In this document: piece after piece, positions 1 to 6,589 of the stretch | Position numbering within the stretch: the first letter of the stretch is position 1 | How the letters are laid out: every line of letters starts with the position of its first letter | NCBI GenBank assembly: GCA_027623585.1 | Contig: JAQBVK010000107.1 | Span: 1 to 7,794 of the forward strand | Reading direction: 5' to 3' | DNA from: Planctomycetota bacterium | GTDB lineage: Bacteria; Planctomycetota; UBA1135 | Length of the DNA stretch: 7,794 nt | The notes under the pieces: generated by a model | What the model saw: the letters and a program-made list of their open reading frames with translations, nothing else | The model's database searches: none | Told to the model about the DNA's origin: nothing | Program-made: the position numbers and the translations under genes

Positions 1-1594
1 GAGGAGTAGCACTCGAGCTCAGAGTCGGCTGGGGCGCCACGACGGCGCCCCAGCCGCCCCCACCGGGGGTTTCGATGCGCAGCCGATCGCCCGCTTGCGC
101 GGTGAAAGTGCTTCCCGACGAAAGCCGCGATGCGCGGCCGCCGCGGATCAGCCAGTCCGCTCCGGAGCGGCCGGGACCCCCGCCATGCGCGCCGGGCGGC
201 CGGCTCAAGCGCCGCGTGGTCATCAAACTCACCCGGGTCGGCGCGAGGAACTCCCATTCCTTCACCAATCCATTGCCGCCGCGGTGACGGCCGGCGCCGC
301 CCGAGCCGCGGCGCAGGGCGAGGCGCGTAACCCGGATCTGAGCGTCGGCTTCGAAGACTTCGACCGGGGTGTTGCGGGTGTTGGTCATGTGCACCTGCAC
401 CGCGCTCGCGCCCGGACCGTGCGGTCCGGCTCCGGCGCCGCCGGCGATGGTTTCGTAGTGAACGAATTCGCTGCCGTCGGCGCGGCGTCCGCCGAAGCAG
501 ACGTTGTTCATCGAACCCTGGGATGCGGCGGGAATGCGAGGTCCGAGGAGTCCGGCGAGCGCCGCGTAGAGCACGTCCACGATCCGCTGGGAGGTTTCGG
601 TGTTGCCCGCGGCGACGCCGGCCGGCGCCTCGCTAGCGAGCACGCTGGCGTGCGGAAGCCGCAACTCCACCGCCTCGAGTGCGCCGCTCGACTCCGGGAG
701 ATCCTCGCCGGCGAGAGTACGCAACACGTAGAAGACCGCGCTCGCTGCGACCGCGCGGTGCGTGTTCCACGAGCCCGGAACCTGGGGCGAAGATCCGCTG
801 AAGTCGAAGCGCAGCTTCGCGCCGCGTTTGCGCACCGTGCAGGCGATCAGCGGTGTGCCTGGGCCATCCAGCGCGTCCGCAGCGGAAGCATCGCCGTCCG
901 GCCACGAGCGCAAGAGCGCGGCGACCTGAGCGCGCGCGTGCGCGTGCAAGCCCTCCATCGCGCGGGCCAGCGCGGTTTCGCCGAAACGAGCGCGCAGTTC
1001 GGCAAATCGTTCCTGTCCACGATGGAGGGCGGCACACTGCGCCTCAAGGTCGGCGCGGCGTGCCGCTGGGTCGCGCGTGTTGGCGGCGAAGATGCGCCAC
1101 ACCTCTTCGACCCGGCGACCGGCCCGCAGCAGGTGGACCGGGGGCAGGATCAACCCTTCTCCGAACACGTCGTTCGCGCCCGCCAGAGACCCCGGCTCGG
1201 CGCCGCCGACGTCGGCGTGATGGGCGCGGTCGAGCAAGTAGCCGAGGCGGCGAGTCCCGTGATCGAGCGGCGCGACCACCGTCACGTCGTTGAGGTGGGT
1301 GCCACCGCGGTGCGGATCGTTGAGCACGATCACGTCGCCGCGCCCAATATCGACTTCAGCCAAAACCGCCGGCACGGTCAGGTGCGCGCTGCCGAGGTGC
1401 ACAGGGATGTGCGCCGCATGCGCGACCAGGCGCCCTTGCGGATCCAGCAACGCGCAGGAGTAGTCGCGCCGCTCTTTCACGTTCGGGGACACCGCGCTCT
1501 GCCGCAGGGCCTCCCCCATCTCTTCCGTCACGCTCGCGAACAGATGTCGCGTGGCAGCGAGGGGAATGGCGGCGCGCGGAGACTGACTCGGCAC
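1..1594 (-). CDS. hyuB: Hydantoinase/oxoprolinase family B subunit (HyuB type), 3' end cut by window edge
   Basis: Cytoplasmic B subunit of the ATP-dependent hydantoinase/5-oxoprolinase/acetophenone carboxylase-like family, which works with an A subunit; the substrate cannot be told from sequence. 531 codons are open to the left edge, close to full family length. Family blocks seen in order: SPNVKERRDYSCAL (residues 36-49), LNDPHRGGTHLND (91-103), RAHHADVGG (123-131), AAGNTETSQR (328-337), ASQGSMNN (357-364), ETIAGGAGAG (381-390), HMTNTRNTP (402-410), GSGGAGRHRGGNG (430-442) and TPGGGGWG (509-516), which normally sits near the C-terminus. The GTG at 1592-1594 is the first start codon after the in-frame TAG of the preceding gene and leaves about 25 residues before EEMG, as is usual. 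The next in-frame ATG, within that EEMG, would remove the N-terminal helix. No good Shine-Dalgarno is visible. The gene starts 30 nt behind a secreted-protein gene, not behind hyuA. The family is certain; the exact reaction is not. Confidence 0.93.
   Translation of the reverse strand, partial: MPSQSPRAAIPLAATRHLFASVTEEMGEALRQSAVSPNVKERRDYSCALLDPQGRLVAHAAHIPVHLGSAHLTVPAVLAEVDIGRGDVIVLNDPHRGGTHLNDVTVVAPLDHGTRRLGYLLDRAHHADVGGAEPGSLAGANDVFGEGLILPPVHLLRAGRRVEEVWRIFAANTRDPAARRADLEAQCAALHRGQERFAELRARFGETALARAMEGLHAHARAQVAALLRSWPDGDASAADALDGPGTPLIACTVRKRGAKLRFDFSGSSPQVPGSWNTHRAVAASAVFYVLRTLAGEDLPESSGALEAVELRLPHASVLASEAPAGVAAGNTETSQRIVDVLYAALAGLLGPRIPAASQGSMNNVCFGGRRADGSEFVHYETIAGGAGAGPHGPGASAVQVHMTNTRNTPVEVFEADAQIRVTRLALRRGSGGAGRHRGGNGLVKEWEFLAPTRVSLMTTRRLSRPPGAHGGGPGRSGADWLIRGGRASRLSSGSTFTAQAGDRLRIETPGGGGWGAVVAPQPTLSSSATP
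27..55 (-). repeat. Perfect 12-bp inverted repeat inside the 3' end of hyuB
   Basis: The arms GGCTGGGGCGCC (27-38) and GGCGCCCCAGCC (44-55) are perfectly complementary around a 5-nt loop (ACGAC on the plus strand). On the minus strand this falls on hyuB codons 514-523, directly over and after the Gly-Trp-Gly end of the family's C-terminal glycine motif. The stem is almost all G-C and should fold strongly in the mRNA. No T-run follows on either side, so it does not look like a classical intrinsic terminator. A pause, mRNA 3'-end or stability role is possible. It may also be a chance product of Gly/Ala/Pro codons in GC-rich DNA. Confidence 0.6.
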
Positions 1595-1597
1595 GCC

Positions 1598-1623
1598 GCC
1601 GATTCTAGGCGAGGGAGATCGGC
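1598..1623 (-). repeat. Short inverted repeat in the gap before hyuB
   Basis: GCCGAT (1598-1603) and ATCGGC (1618-1623) form a 6-bp stem with a 14-nt loop. They fill most of the 30-nt gap between the upstream gene's TAG and the hyuB GTG. There is no T-tract, so it is not a convincing terminator. In an mRNA running across both genes it would lie just before the hyuB start and could affect initiation. The stem is short enough to be chance. Confidence 0.25.
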
Positions 1624-1624
1624 T

Positions 1625-2719
1625 CTAGGGGTTGAGGATCGCGTTGTTGAAGCGGCCGGAGCCGGAGAGGCCGCCGCCGTGCAGGAAGATCCGGCGCCCG
1701 GCAAGACTGCCCGGCAGGTTCGCGCTCAGCGAAGCCACGCCCGACCCGTTCGACGGAATCGTCGCGATCACGACGCGCGGGTTGGAGAGCAGGATGTCGC
1801 CGATCGGAGACGGCGTCGGACCGCAACCAACCATCGAGTAGGCGATGATCGCGCGTTCACCCGGGATCAGCCGGCTGACCGTCATCGTGATGCCACCGCC
1901 CGCGATCGGGAAGTTCGGCGCGATGCGGAACTCGGGATGCGTCGGCGTGCAAGCCTCGAGCTCGTTGAGCGCCGCTGAGTTCCAGGAGGAATGCCACACG
2001 CCGCCGCGCGGGCTCATCGCCACGCCTTGCGGGTTGTTGCCGCCGTCTTGCGCCGCGAAGGAGCAGTAGGCAGCGCCCGTCGCTGCGTACATTCCGAAGA
2101 CGGAACTTTGGTCGCGACCTCCCATGTACAGCGTGTCCGTATTCGCGTCGTAGCCGATGCCGGCCCCGCGCGTGCAGCCGATCGCCGAGGTGCTGTAGGA
2201 AGTGCCCATGGCACCATTGAGCGGGTTGATCGCGGTCACGGAATTGAGGGACCAGTCGATCACCCAGTACACGTCGCGACGGCAGTCCCAGGCGATGCCG
2301 ACGTGACCCGTGGCCGGATAGGCCCAAGTGTTGACCAGAGCGCCGGCGCGCGTGTAGGTCTTGATCACGTCGGTGCCGGCGTTGCAGGTGACGAACAGCT
2401 CGCGCTTGTCGTCCCAGGCAAGACCGAAATCGGTGGTCGAACCGATGCCGACCGTTCCAGCGACGGCGCCGGTGCTGTCATTGAGCAGGTAGATCACTGC
2501 GGCTCCGTCGTAGGCGGAGACCAGCAGCAAGTACTGGCCGTCGTGCGAGATGTCGGAACTCGGGCTCACCGGGCCGAACAAGGTCTGAAGGACGGCGCCG
2601 GGCGCAGTCGTGATCGGGCCGCCGAGAGTGGAGAGATCGTTGCCGTTCTCGTCGTATTGTTGAGCGGGAGCGCCAACGGCCAACAGGCCTGCGGCTGCGA
2701 GAGTGAGGAAGAGTTTCAT
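1625..2719 (-). CDS. Secreted beta-propeller-like protein, paralogue 1 (downstream copy)
   Basis: A 364-residue exported protein of unknown function. The signal peptide starts MKLFLTLAAAGLLAVGAPAQ, with an AxA cleavage site at residues 17-19. The body has spaced blade-like motifs: GLAWDDKRELFVTCN (99-113), VGIAWDCRRDVYWVIDWS (140-157), GIGYDANTDTLYMGGRD (187-203) and a weaker one at 231-249. They resemble NHL/YVTN-type propeller strands, and no catalytic motif is apparent. Residues 263-364 form a separate C-terminal module around GCGPTPSPIG (298-307), ending in NNAILNP. The start at 2717-2719 is chosen because it exposes the signal peptide and matches the paralogue at 2870-3964. An in-frame ATG at 2798-2800 would add 27 residues in front of the signal peptide. 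There is no clear Shine-Dalgarno. Five cysteines (112, 146, 219, 257, 299) are shared with the paralogue and could form disulfides outside the cytoplasm. The stop is 30 nt before hyuB with no terminator between them. Confidence 0.85.
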   Translation of the reverse strand: MKLFLTLAAAGLLAVGAPAQQYDENGNDLSTLGGPITTAPGAVLQTLFGPVSPSSDISHDGQYLLLVSAYDGAAVIYLLNDSTGAVAGTVGIGSTTDFGLAWDDKRELFVTCNAGTDVIKTYTRAGALVNTWAYPATGHVGIAWDCRRDVYWVIDWSLNSVTAINPLNGAMGTSYSTSAIGCTRGAGIGYDANTDTLYMGGRDQSSVFGMYAATGAAYCSFAAQDGGNNPQGVAMSPRGGVWHSSWNSAALNELEACTPTHPEFRIAPNFPIAGGGITMTVSRLIPGERAIIAYSMVGCGPTPSPIGDILLSNPRVVIATIPSNGSGVASLSANLPGSLAGRRIFLHGGGLSGSGRFNNAILNP

Positions 2720-2816
2720 GGGTAGGCTTTGGTTTCGGGGAACTGAGTCAGGGAGGAAAGCAAGACTCGCAGATAAGCAAGAAACGTGCAGAACTCCCAC
2801 CCAGTATGTAGAAATG
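2720..2816 (-). other. Leader/promoter region of the downstream paralogue (no confident promoter boxes)
   Basis: This 97-nt stretch between the terminator and the ATG at 2719 must carry the promoter of the downstream paralogue if the terminator works. It is richer in A/T than its surroundings, but I found no convincing -35/-10 pair and no Shine-Dalgarno. Close to the start it resembles the leader of the upstream paralogue: both have a CCTCC-type tract followed by a CCCCGAA segment. In this copy about 12 extra bases lie between that segment and the ATG. This suggests the leader was duplicated together with the gene. Confidence 0.4.
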
Positions 2817-2850
2817 AAAAAAGTGGCCGGCTCCCGAAGGAACCGGCCAC
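2817..2850 (-). terminator. Rho-independent terminator after the upstream paralogue
   Basis: On the minus strand an 8-bp GC-rich stem (GTGGCCGG, 2850-2843, pairing with CCGGCCAC, 2830-2823) continues past one mismatch into three more pairs. These are capped by a TTCG tetraloop closed by C-G, an especially stable loop type. Six T residues follow at once (2822-2817). It starts 19 nt after the TAG of the 2870-3964 gene. It should stop transcription of that gene before the next paralogue, which therefore probably has its own promoter within 2720-2815. Confidence 0.9.
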
Positions 2851-2869
2851 CCGTGCGAGATCAGCGAAC

Positions 2870-3964
2870 CTAGGGGTTGATGATCTGGTTGTTGCAAGGG
2901 CCGGAGTTAGCGTGGAGGCCGCCGCCGTGCATGTAGACGCGACGACCGGCGAGACTGCCCGGCAGGTTCGCGCTCAGCGAAGCCACGCCCGACCCGTTCG
3001 ACGGAATCGTCGCGATCACCGAGCGCGGGTTCGACAGCAGCATGGCACCGATCGGGGACGGAGTCGGGCCGCAACCGGTCAGCGAGTACGCGAAGATACC
3101 CCACGAGCCGGGGATCAGACCGCTCATGCTCATCGTGATCGGACCGCCCGCGACCGGGAAGTTCGGCGAGATGCGGAAACTCGGGCGCAGACCGTGGCAG
3201 GCTTCCTGCTCGTAGTGGTTGCTGTTTGCGTATTGAGCAGTGAACACCGAGCCGCGCGTGCCGACCGTGAGGCCGGCGACTGCGTTCGAGTTCGGCTCGA
3301 TCACCGGGTACGAGCACACCGAGGCACCGGTCGCGGCGTTGAAGCCGGCGATGATGTTCTCGTTGCGGCCGCAGGTGTAGAGGGTGTCCGCGTCGTAAGC
3401 GACGACCGAGATCCGGCTGACGCCGTAAGCGGCAGTCGAGTAGCTCACGCCCGTCGGAATGCCCGTGTTCGCGTCGAGCGAGAACACCGTGTTCACGGAC
3501 CAGTCGCTGAGCCAGTAAACGTCACGACGACAGTCCCAAGCAACACCGACGTGGCCGGTGGCAGGGAAGGGCCAAGCGAAGACCTGGACGCCGGCGGTCG
3601 TGTAACCGTAGACGACGTCGAGACTGGCGTTGCAGGTGACGATCAGCTCGCGCTTGTCATCCCAGCCGCACTCGTAGTCGCCGGCGTTGGCGATCGGGAT
3701 CGCGGGGCCGGCAATCGCGCCGCCCGCGTCGCTCAACTGGCGAACTTCGGCGAGTCCGTCATAGCTGTCCATTTGGTAGAGGATCCCGCCGTTGTGGGCG
3801 AGTCCGGTGCCCCGAGACGTCGGGCCGACGAAGGTCTGAAGCATGTCGCCAGGAACGCTGGCGCCGGGGCCGCCGTTGAGGTCGGTTCCGTTGTCGTCGT
3901 ATTGCTGTGCCGGAGCAGCGACCGCGAGCAGACTCGCGGCGGTGAGGGTAAGAATGAGTTTCAT
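2870..3964 (-). CDS. Secreted beta-propeller-like protein, paralogue 2 (upstream copy)
   Basis: A 364-residue exported protein, exactly the length of its neighbour at 1625-2719 and clearly its paralogue; function unknown. Its signal peptide is MKLILTLTAASLLAVAAPAQ (AxA at 17-19), and both mature proteins open with QQYD-x-NG-x-DL. Blade-like motifs: CGWDDKRELIVTCN (99-112), VGVAWDCRRDVYWLSDWS (139-156), VAYDADTLYTCGRNEN (188-203) and a weaker one at 231-248. The C-terminal module spans 262-364 with GCGPTPSPIG (298-307) and ends in NNQIINP. Shared cysteines are 111, 145, 217, 256 and 298; C99, C198 and C357 have no counterpart in the other copy. The first ATG with a proper signal peptide is at 3962-3964. 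The leader has only a weak GGA, so translation may not depend on Shine-Dalgarno pairing. The gene diverges from the phosphatase gene across 171 bp and ends at a strong terminator. It could be a binding or structural surface protein; nothing shows an enzyme. Confidence 0.87.
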   Translation of the reverse strand: MKLILTLTAASLLAVAAPAQQYDDNGTDLNGGPGASVPGDMLQTFVGPTSRGTGLAHNGGILYQMDSYDGLAEVRQLSDAGGAIAGPAIPIANAGDYECGWDDKRELIVTCNASLDVVYGYTTAGVQVFAWPFPATGHVGVAWDCRRDVYWLSDWSVNTVFSLDANTGIPTGVSYSTAAYGVSRISVVAYDADTLYTCGRNENIIAGFNAATGASVCSYPVIEPNSNAVAGLTVGTRGSVFTAQYANSNHYEQEACHGLRPSFRISPNFPVAGGPITMSMSGLIPGSWGIFAYSLTGCGPTPSPIGAMLLSNPRSVIATIPSNGSGVASLSANLPGSLAGRRVYMHGGGLHANSGPCNNQIINP

Positions 3965-4135
3965 TGTTCGGGGAGTTCCGTTGAAGGAGGGTCCAGGTGG
4001 GTCGGGGGCAAACGCAGCGATGCCGCACTCCCCATGAGCCTATCAAATATCCCCAGGAGTGCCAGACCACGGCTGGGCCTATCCTCGGACGGAGTGCAGG
4101 CCGACGATCTACGCTCGTGAGATCATGGAGCCCGC
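3965..4135. promoter_or_regulatory. Divergent promoter region with an inverted repeat and repeated GGAGTGC boxes
   Basis: These 171 bp separate two genes that point away from each other, so both promoters should lie here. An AT-rich decamer, TATCAAATAT (4041-4050), stands out in the GC-rich surroundings and is a candidate -10 or opening region, though I see no convincing -35 on either strand. It is flanked by a perfect 7-bp inverted repeat, GCACTCC (4025-4031) and GGAGTGC (4056-4062), whose centres lie 31 bp apart, about three helical turns. A third GGAGTGC lies at 4091-4097. This layout would suit an operator for a regulator acting on one or both genes. It does not resemble the enteric Pho box. 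The regulator is unknown. Confidence 0.4.
4127..4130 (+). promoter_or_regulatory. Ribosome binding site of the PhoD-family gene
   Basis: GGAG lies five bases before the ATG at 4136-4138. It supports that start over the out-of-frame ATG at 4125-4127. It is the clearest Shine-Dalgarno in the window; the other starts that can be seen lack a good one. Confidence 0.6.
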
Positions 4136-6589
4136 ATGCACACGGATCTTCTAAGGAAGCTTGGGGCGGCGACGGCGCTGCTCTGCGTGGCAGCATGTCA
4201 ACTCCATCCGAACCGAGTCGGACTTGCCCCGGACCGGGAACTGACGGGGTGGATCGGAGCGGATTGGCAGCCGAACCGCGCGCAAGACTGGCGAGTTGAA
4301 GGCAGTGAGATCGTGTGCACCACCTCGGCGCCGCGGCATCCGGCACGCACCTGCAGTCTGCTCACGCAATCCGTCACTTCAGACACGCGCGGCTTCGAGT
4401 TGCGCCTCCTGCTGAGTCCGCCCAGCGCCGGCGCGCTCGATGCGGAAGCCTTGGCCGGCGTCCTGATCGGCACCGGCGCTCCCGGCGAACCGTACCGAAG
4501 CGCCGCGCTCGTACACCAAGCGCCCGCGCCCGGCGGCGGCATCTTCGCGGGCTTGGACGGGGCCGGCCGGCTCGTAGTGAAAAATTTCTCGCTTGCTCAA
4601 GGCGGCGGCAACGGCTGGACCATCTCCCCCACTCTCGAGGTCGACGCCATGCCGGAGCTCGGCGCCTCTGCGGAGACAGAATGGAACGGCCGTGCGCAGT
4701 GGGTGACGATTTCGTGGAGTCCCGAACAAGGCGGCATCCTCCGCCTGGCTGCCAGCGACGACGGACCGATGATTTCGCCGGCTTGGATTCCGCAACGCAT
4801 CCAACTCGCGGTGCCGCTGGAGCGGGCACGCGTGGCAGGTGGACTCGCGCTGTTCTCTTCGCGTGGCGCCGCAGGCTCCGAAGAGGGCTTCCGCTTCGCG
4901 GCCTTCCAGACCAGCGGCACCGCGCACCACCCAGAACGCGCACGCGGACCCGTCATCGGCAGTTTGTACTCACTCGCCGAGCAGCCCGATGGCCGCCACG
5001 CACTGCGTTTGACTGCCCAACTCGCTGCCGGAGTTGGCGCTGGACGCGTGTTCCTGGAACTCGAGGAAAACGAGACCTGGAAGCGCGTCGCCAGCGCATC
5101 GATCGAGGAGTCGGCGTGGATCGCACGCTTCGAGGTGCCGGGGCTCGCATTGCGGCGGGATCAGCCCTTCCGCCTCCGGTCCGACTTGCCGCGCTGCGCC
5201 GGCCGCGACTTCCTTGGAATTCTGCGCGCGCCGCCGGCCGCAAACGAGGCCTGGACGCTCGCGCTGCTTTCCTGCGTCAAGCACCAGGTTGGCCCGCTGC
5301 GCTGGGATCACTTGGGCCTGTGGTATCCACATGCCGATTTGCTGGCCTCCATCGTCCAGCAGGATCCCGACTTCGTCTTCTTCGCCGGCGATCAGATCTA
5401 CGAAGGCGACCTCACGCCGCCCGATCTGCGCACTCCCGAGATCGCGATCCTCGACTATCACACGAAGTGGGAACGATTTTACGATTCCTTCGGCGAACTC
5501 ACGCGCACGCGGCCCTGCGTGGTGGTGCCGGACGATCACGACGTCTTCCACGGCAATCTTTGGGGCGCGGGAGGCGTGCGCGCAGTAGCGCGTGACGGAC
5601 TCACCGCGCAGGACGCGGGTGGCTACAAGCTGGATGCCGGCTTCGTAGAAGTCGTGCACCTCACCCAGACTTCGCACCTCCCGCCGCGCGCGCCCGAGAT
5701 TCCGGAGCGCATCGGCATGGGAGTGCGCAGCTACACCACGTCCTTTCTCTTTGGCGGCGTGGACTTCGCCGTGCTCTCCGATCGCATGTGGAAGGACTCG
5801 CCGAGCGCCGCCGTTCCCGAAGCCGGATTCCGCAACGGTTGGATCCAAGCCGAGGGTTTCGATCCCCACGCGGCGGATTCGCCGCATGCGCAACTGCTCG
5901 GCCCCGAACAGGAAGGCTTCCTCGCGCGATGGGGCGCGCAGCGCGACAAACGCGCGTGGACCAAAGTAGTGCTCTCGCAGTCGCCGTTCGCTGCCTTGCA
6001 GACGCTGCCGGCCGGCACTAAATCGGATGAGGTGGTCGGTCGCTTGAAAGCCTTGCCGGAAGGCGATTGGCCGCCCGACGACCTTCCTGCCGCCGACGCC
6101 GACAGCAATGGTTGGCCGATGGGCGCGAGCCGTCGCGCGCGGGCGCTGCTCGCCGCGGCCGGAGCGCTGCACCTGGCCGGAGACCAGCACCTCGGCAGCG
6201 CGGCGTGGTACGGCGTGGACACTTGGCGCGATGGCACCGTCGCCTTCACCGGTCCGGCCATGGCGAATACCTGGCCGCGCCGTTGGATGCCAGCAGAACA
6301 GGGAAAGAATCTCTGGCCGGGCGCGCTGCGCGGCTGCGGCGACTTCCTCGACGGCTTCGGCAATCCGGTGACGGTGCTCGCGGCCGCCAATCCGCGCGCC
6401 ACCGAACGCGAACCGGTGTTGCTCCATGACCGCGCCCCGGGCTACGGAATCGTGCGCTTCGAGCCCGCGTGCCACACGATGAGGCTAGAGGCCTGGCCAC
6501 GGGGCGCCGATCCGCACGACCTGGCGCAAATGTTTCCCGGCTGGCCAATTGAGGTCGGAGCCAACGGCAGGCCGCGCGCGCAGGATTGA
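4136..6589 (+). CDS. PhoD-family metallophosphatase, predicted lipoprotein with an extra N-terminal domain
   Basis: A likely phosphomonoesterase or phosphodiesterase of the PhoD (alkaline phosphatase D) family, 817 residues, anchored outside the cytoplasm. The N-terminus MHTDLLRKLGAATALLC has a VAAC lipobox with Cys21 as the lipidated residue. There is no twin-arginine motif, although classical PhoD proteins use Tat export. Residues about 33-260 look like a beta-sandwich (LamG or DUF1080-like: GWIGADW, WRVEGSEIVCT). Residues about 270-365 look like the Ig-like N-terminal domain of PhoD. The catalytic part runs from about 374: LLSC (377-380), FFAGDQIYEGD (415-425), VPDDHDVFHGN (464-474) and AGDQHLGS (681-688) match metal-binding motifs of the family. 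In Bacillus PhoD a cysteine is, as I recall, an iron ligand, and Cys380 is the candidate here. The gene has its own promoter region and ends tail to tail with hyuA. Family confident; substrate unknown; the N-terminal domain assignment is tentative. Confidence 0.92.
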   Translation: MHTDLLRKLGAATALLCVAACQLHPNRVGLAPDRELTGWIGADWQPNRAQDWRVEGSEIVCTTSAPRHPARTCSLLTQSVTSDTRGFELRLLLSPPSAGALDAEALAGVLIGTGAPGEPYRSAALVHQAPAPGGGIFAGLDGAGRLVVKNFSLAQGGGNGWTISPTLEVDAMPELGASAETEWNGRAQWVTISWSPEQGGILRLAASDDGPMISPAWIPQRIQLAVPLERARVAGGLALFSSRGAAGSEEGFRFAAFQTSGTAHHPERARGPVIGSLYSLAEQPDGRHALRLTAQLAAGVGAGRVFLELEENETWKRVASASIEESAWIARFEVPGLALRRDQPFRLRSDLPRCAGRDFLGILRAPPAANEAWTLALLSCVKHQVGPLRWDHLGLWYPHADLLASIVQQDPDFVFFAGDQIYEGDLTPPDLRTPEIAILDYHTKWERFYDSFGELTRTRPCVVVPDDHDVFHGNLWGAGGVRAVARDGLTAQDAGGYKLDAGFVEVVHLTQTSHLPPRAPEIPERIGMGVRSYTTSFLFGGVDFAVLSDRMWKDSPSAAVPEAGFRNGWIQAEGFDPHAADSPHAQLLGPEQEGFLARWGAQRDKRAWTKVVLSQSPFAALQTLPAGTKSDEVVGRLKALPEGDWPPDDLPAADADSNGWPMGASRRARALLAAAGALHLAGDQHLGSAAWYGVDTWRDGTVAFTGPAMANTWPRRWMPAEQGKNLWPGALRGCGDFLDGFGNPVTVLAAANPRATEREPVLLHDRAPGYGIVRFEPACHTMRLEAWPRGADPHDLAQMFPGWPIEVGANGRPRAQD

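Noticed and set aside
95..1978. A 627-codon open frame on the plus strand
   Set aside because: It lies antisense to hyuB and the start of its neighbour. Its translation is rich in Arg/Ala/His with no domain, whereas the minus strand gives a full HyuB sequence. Long antisense frames are expected in GC-rich genes.
2720..2800. An upstream in-frame ATG adding 27 residues to the downstream paralogue
   Set aside because: It would put a non-hydrophobic extension before an otherwise standard signal peptide. The paralogue has its start at the equivalent MKL position.
4025..4062. A sigma-54 promoter (TGGCAC-like bases near the inverted repeat on the minus strand)
   Set aside because: The TGGCAC element is present, but the required TTGC-type -12 element is missing at the right spacing.
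2786..4120. A 444-codon open frame on the plus strand
   Set aside because: It is antisense to the secreted paralogue at 2870-3964. It crosses both the terminator and the divergent promoter region, and it has no recognisable motif.
3759..4346. A 195-codon minus-strand frame crossing the divergent promoter region
   Set aside because: It overlaps the starts of two well-supported genes in other frames, is Arg/Pro-rich and shows no domain.
4970..6475. A 501-codon open frame on the minus strand inside the phosphatase gene
   Set aside because: The plus strand has clear PhoD motifs, a lipobox and a ribosome binding site. The antisense translation is low-complexity with no family match.
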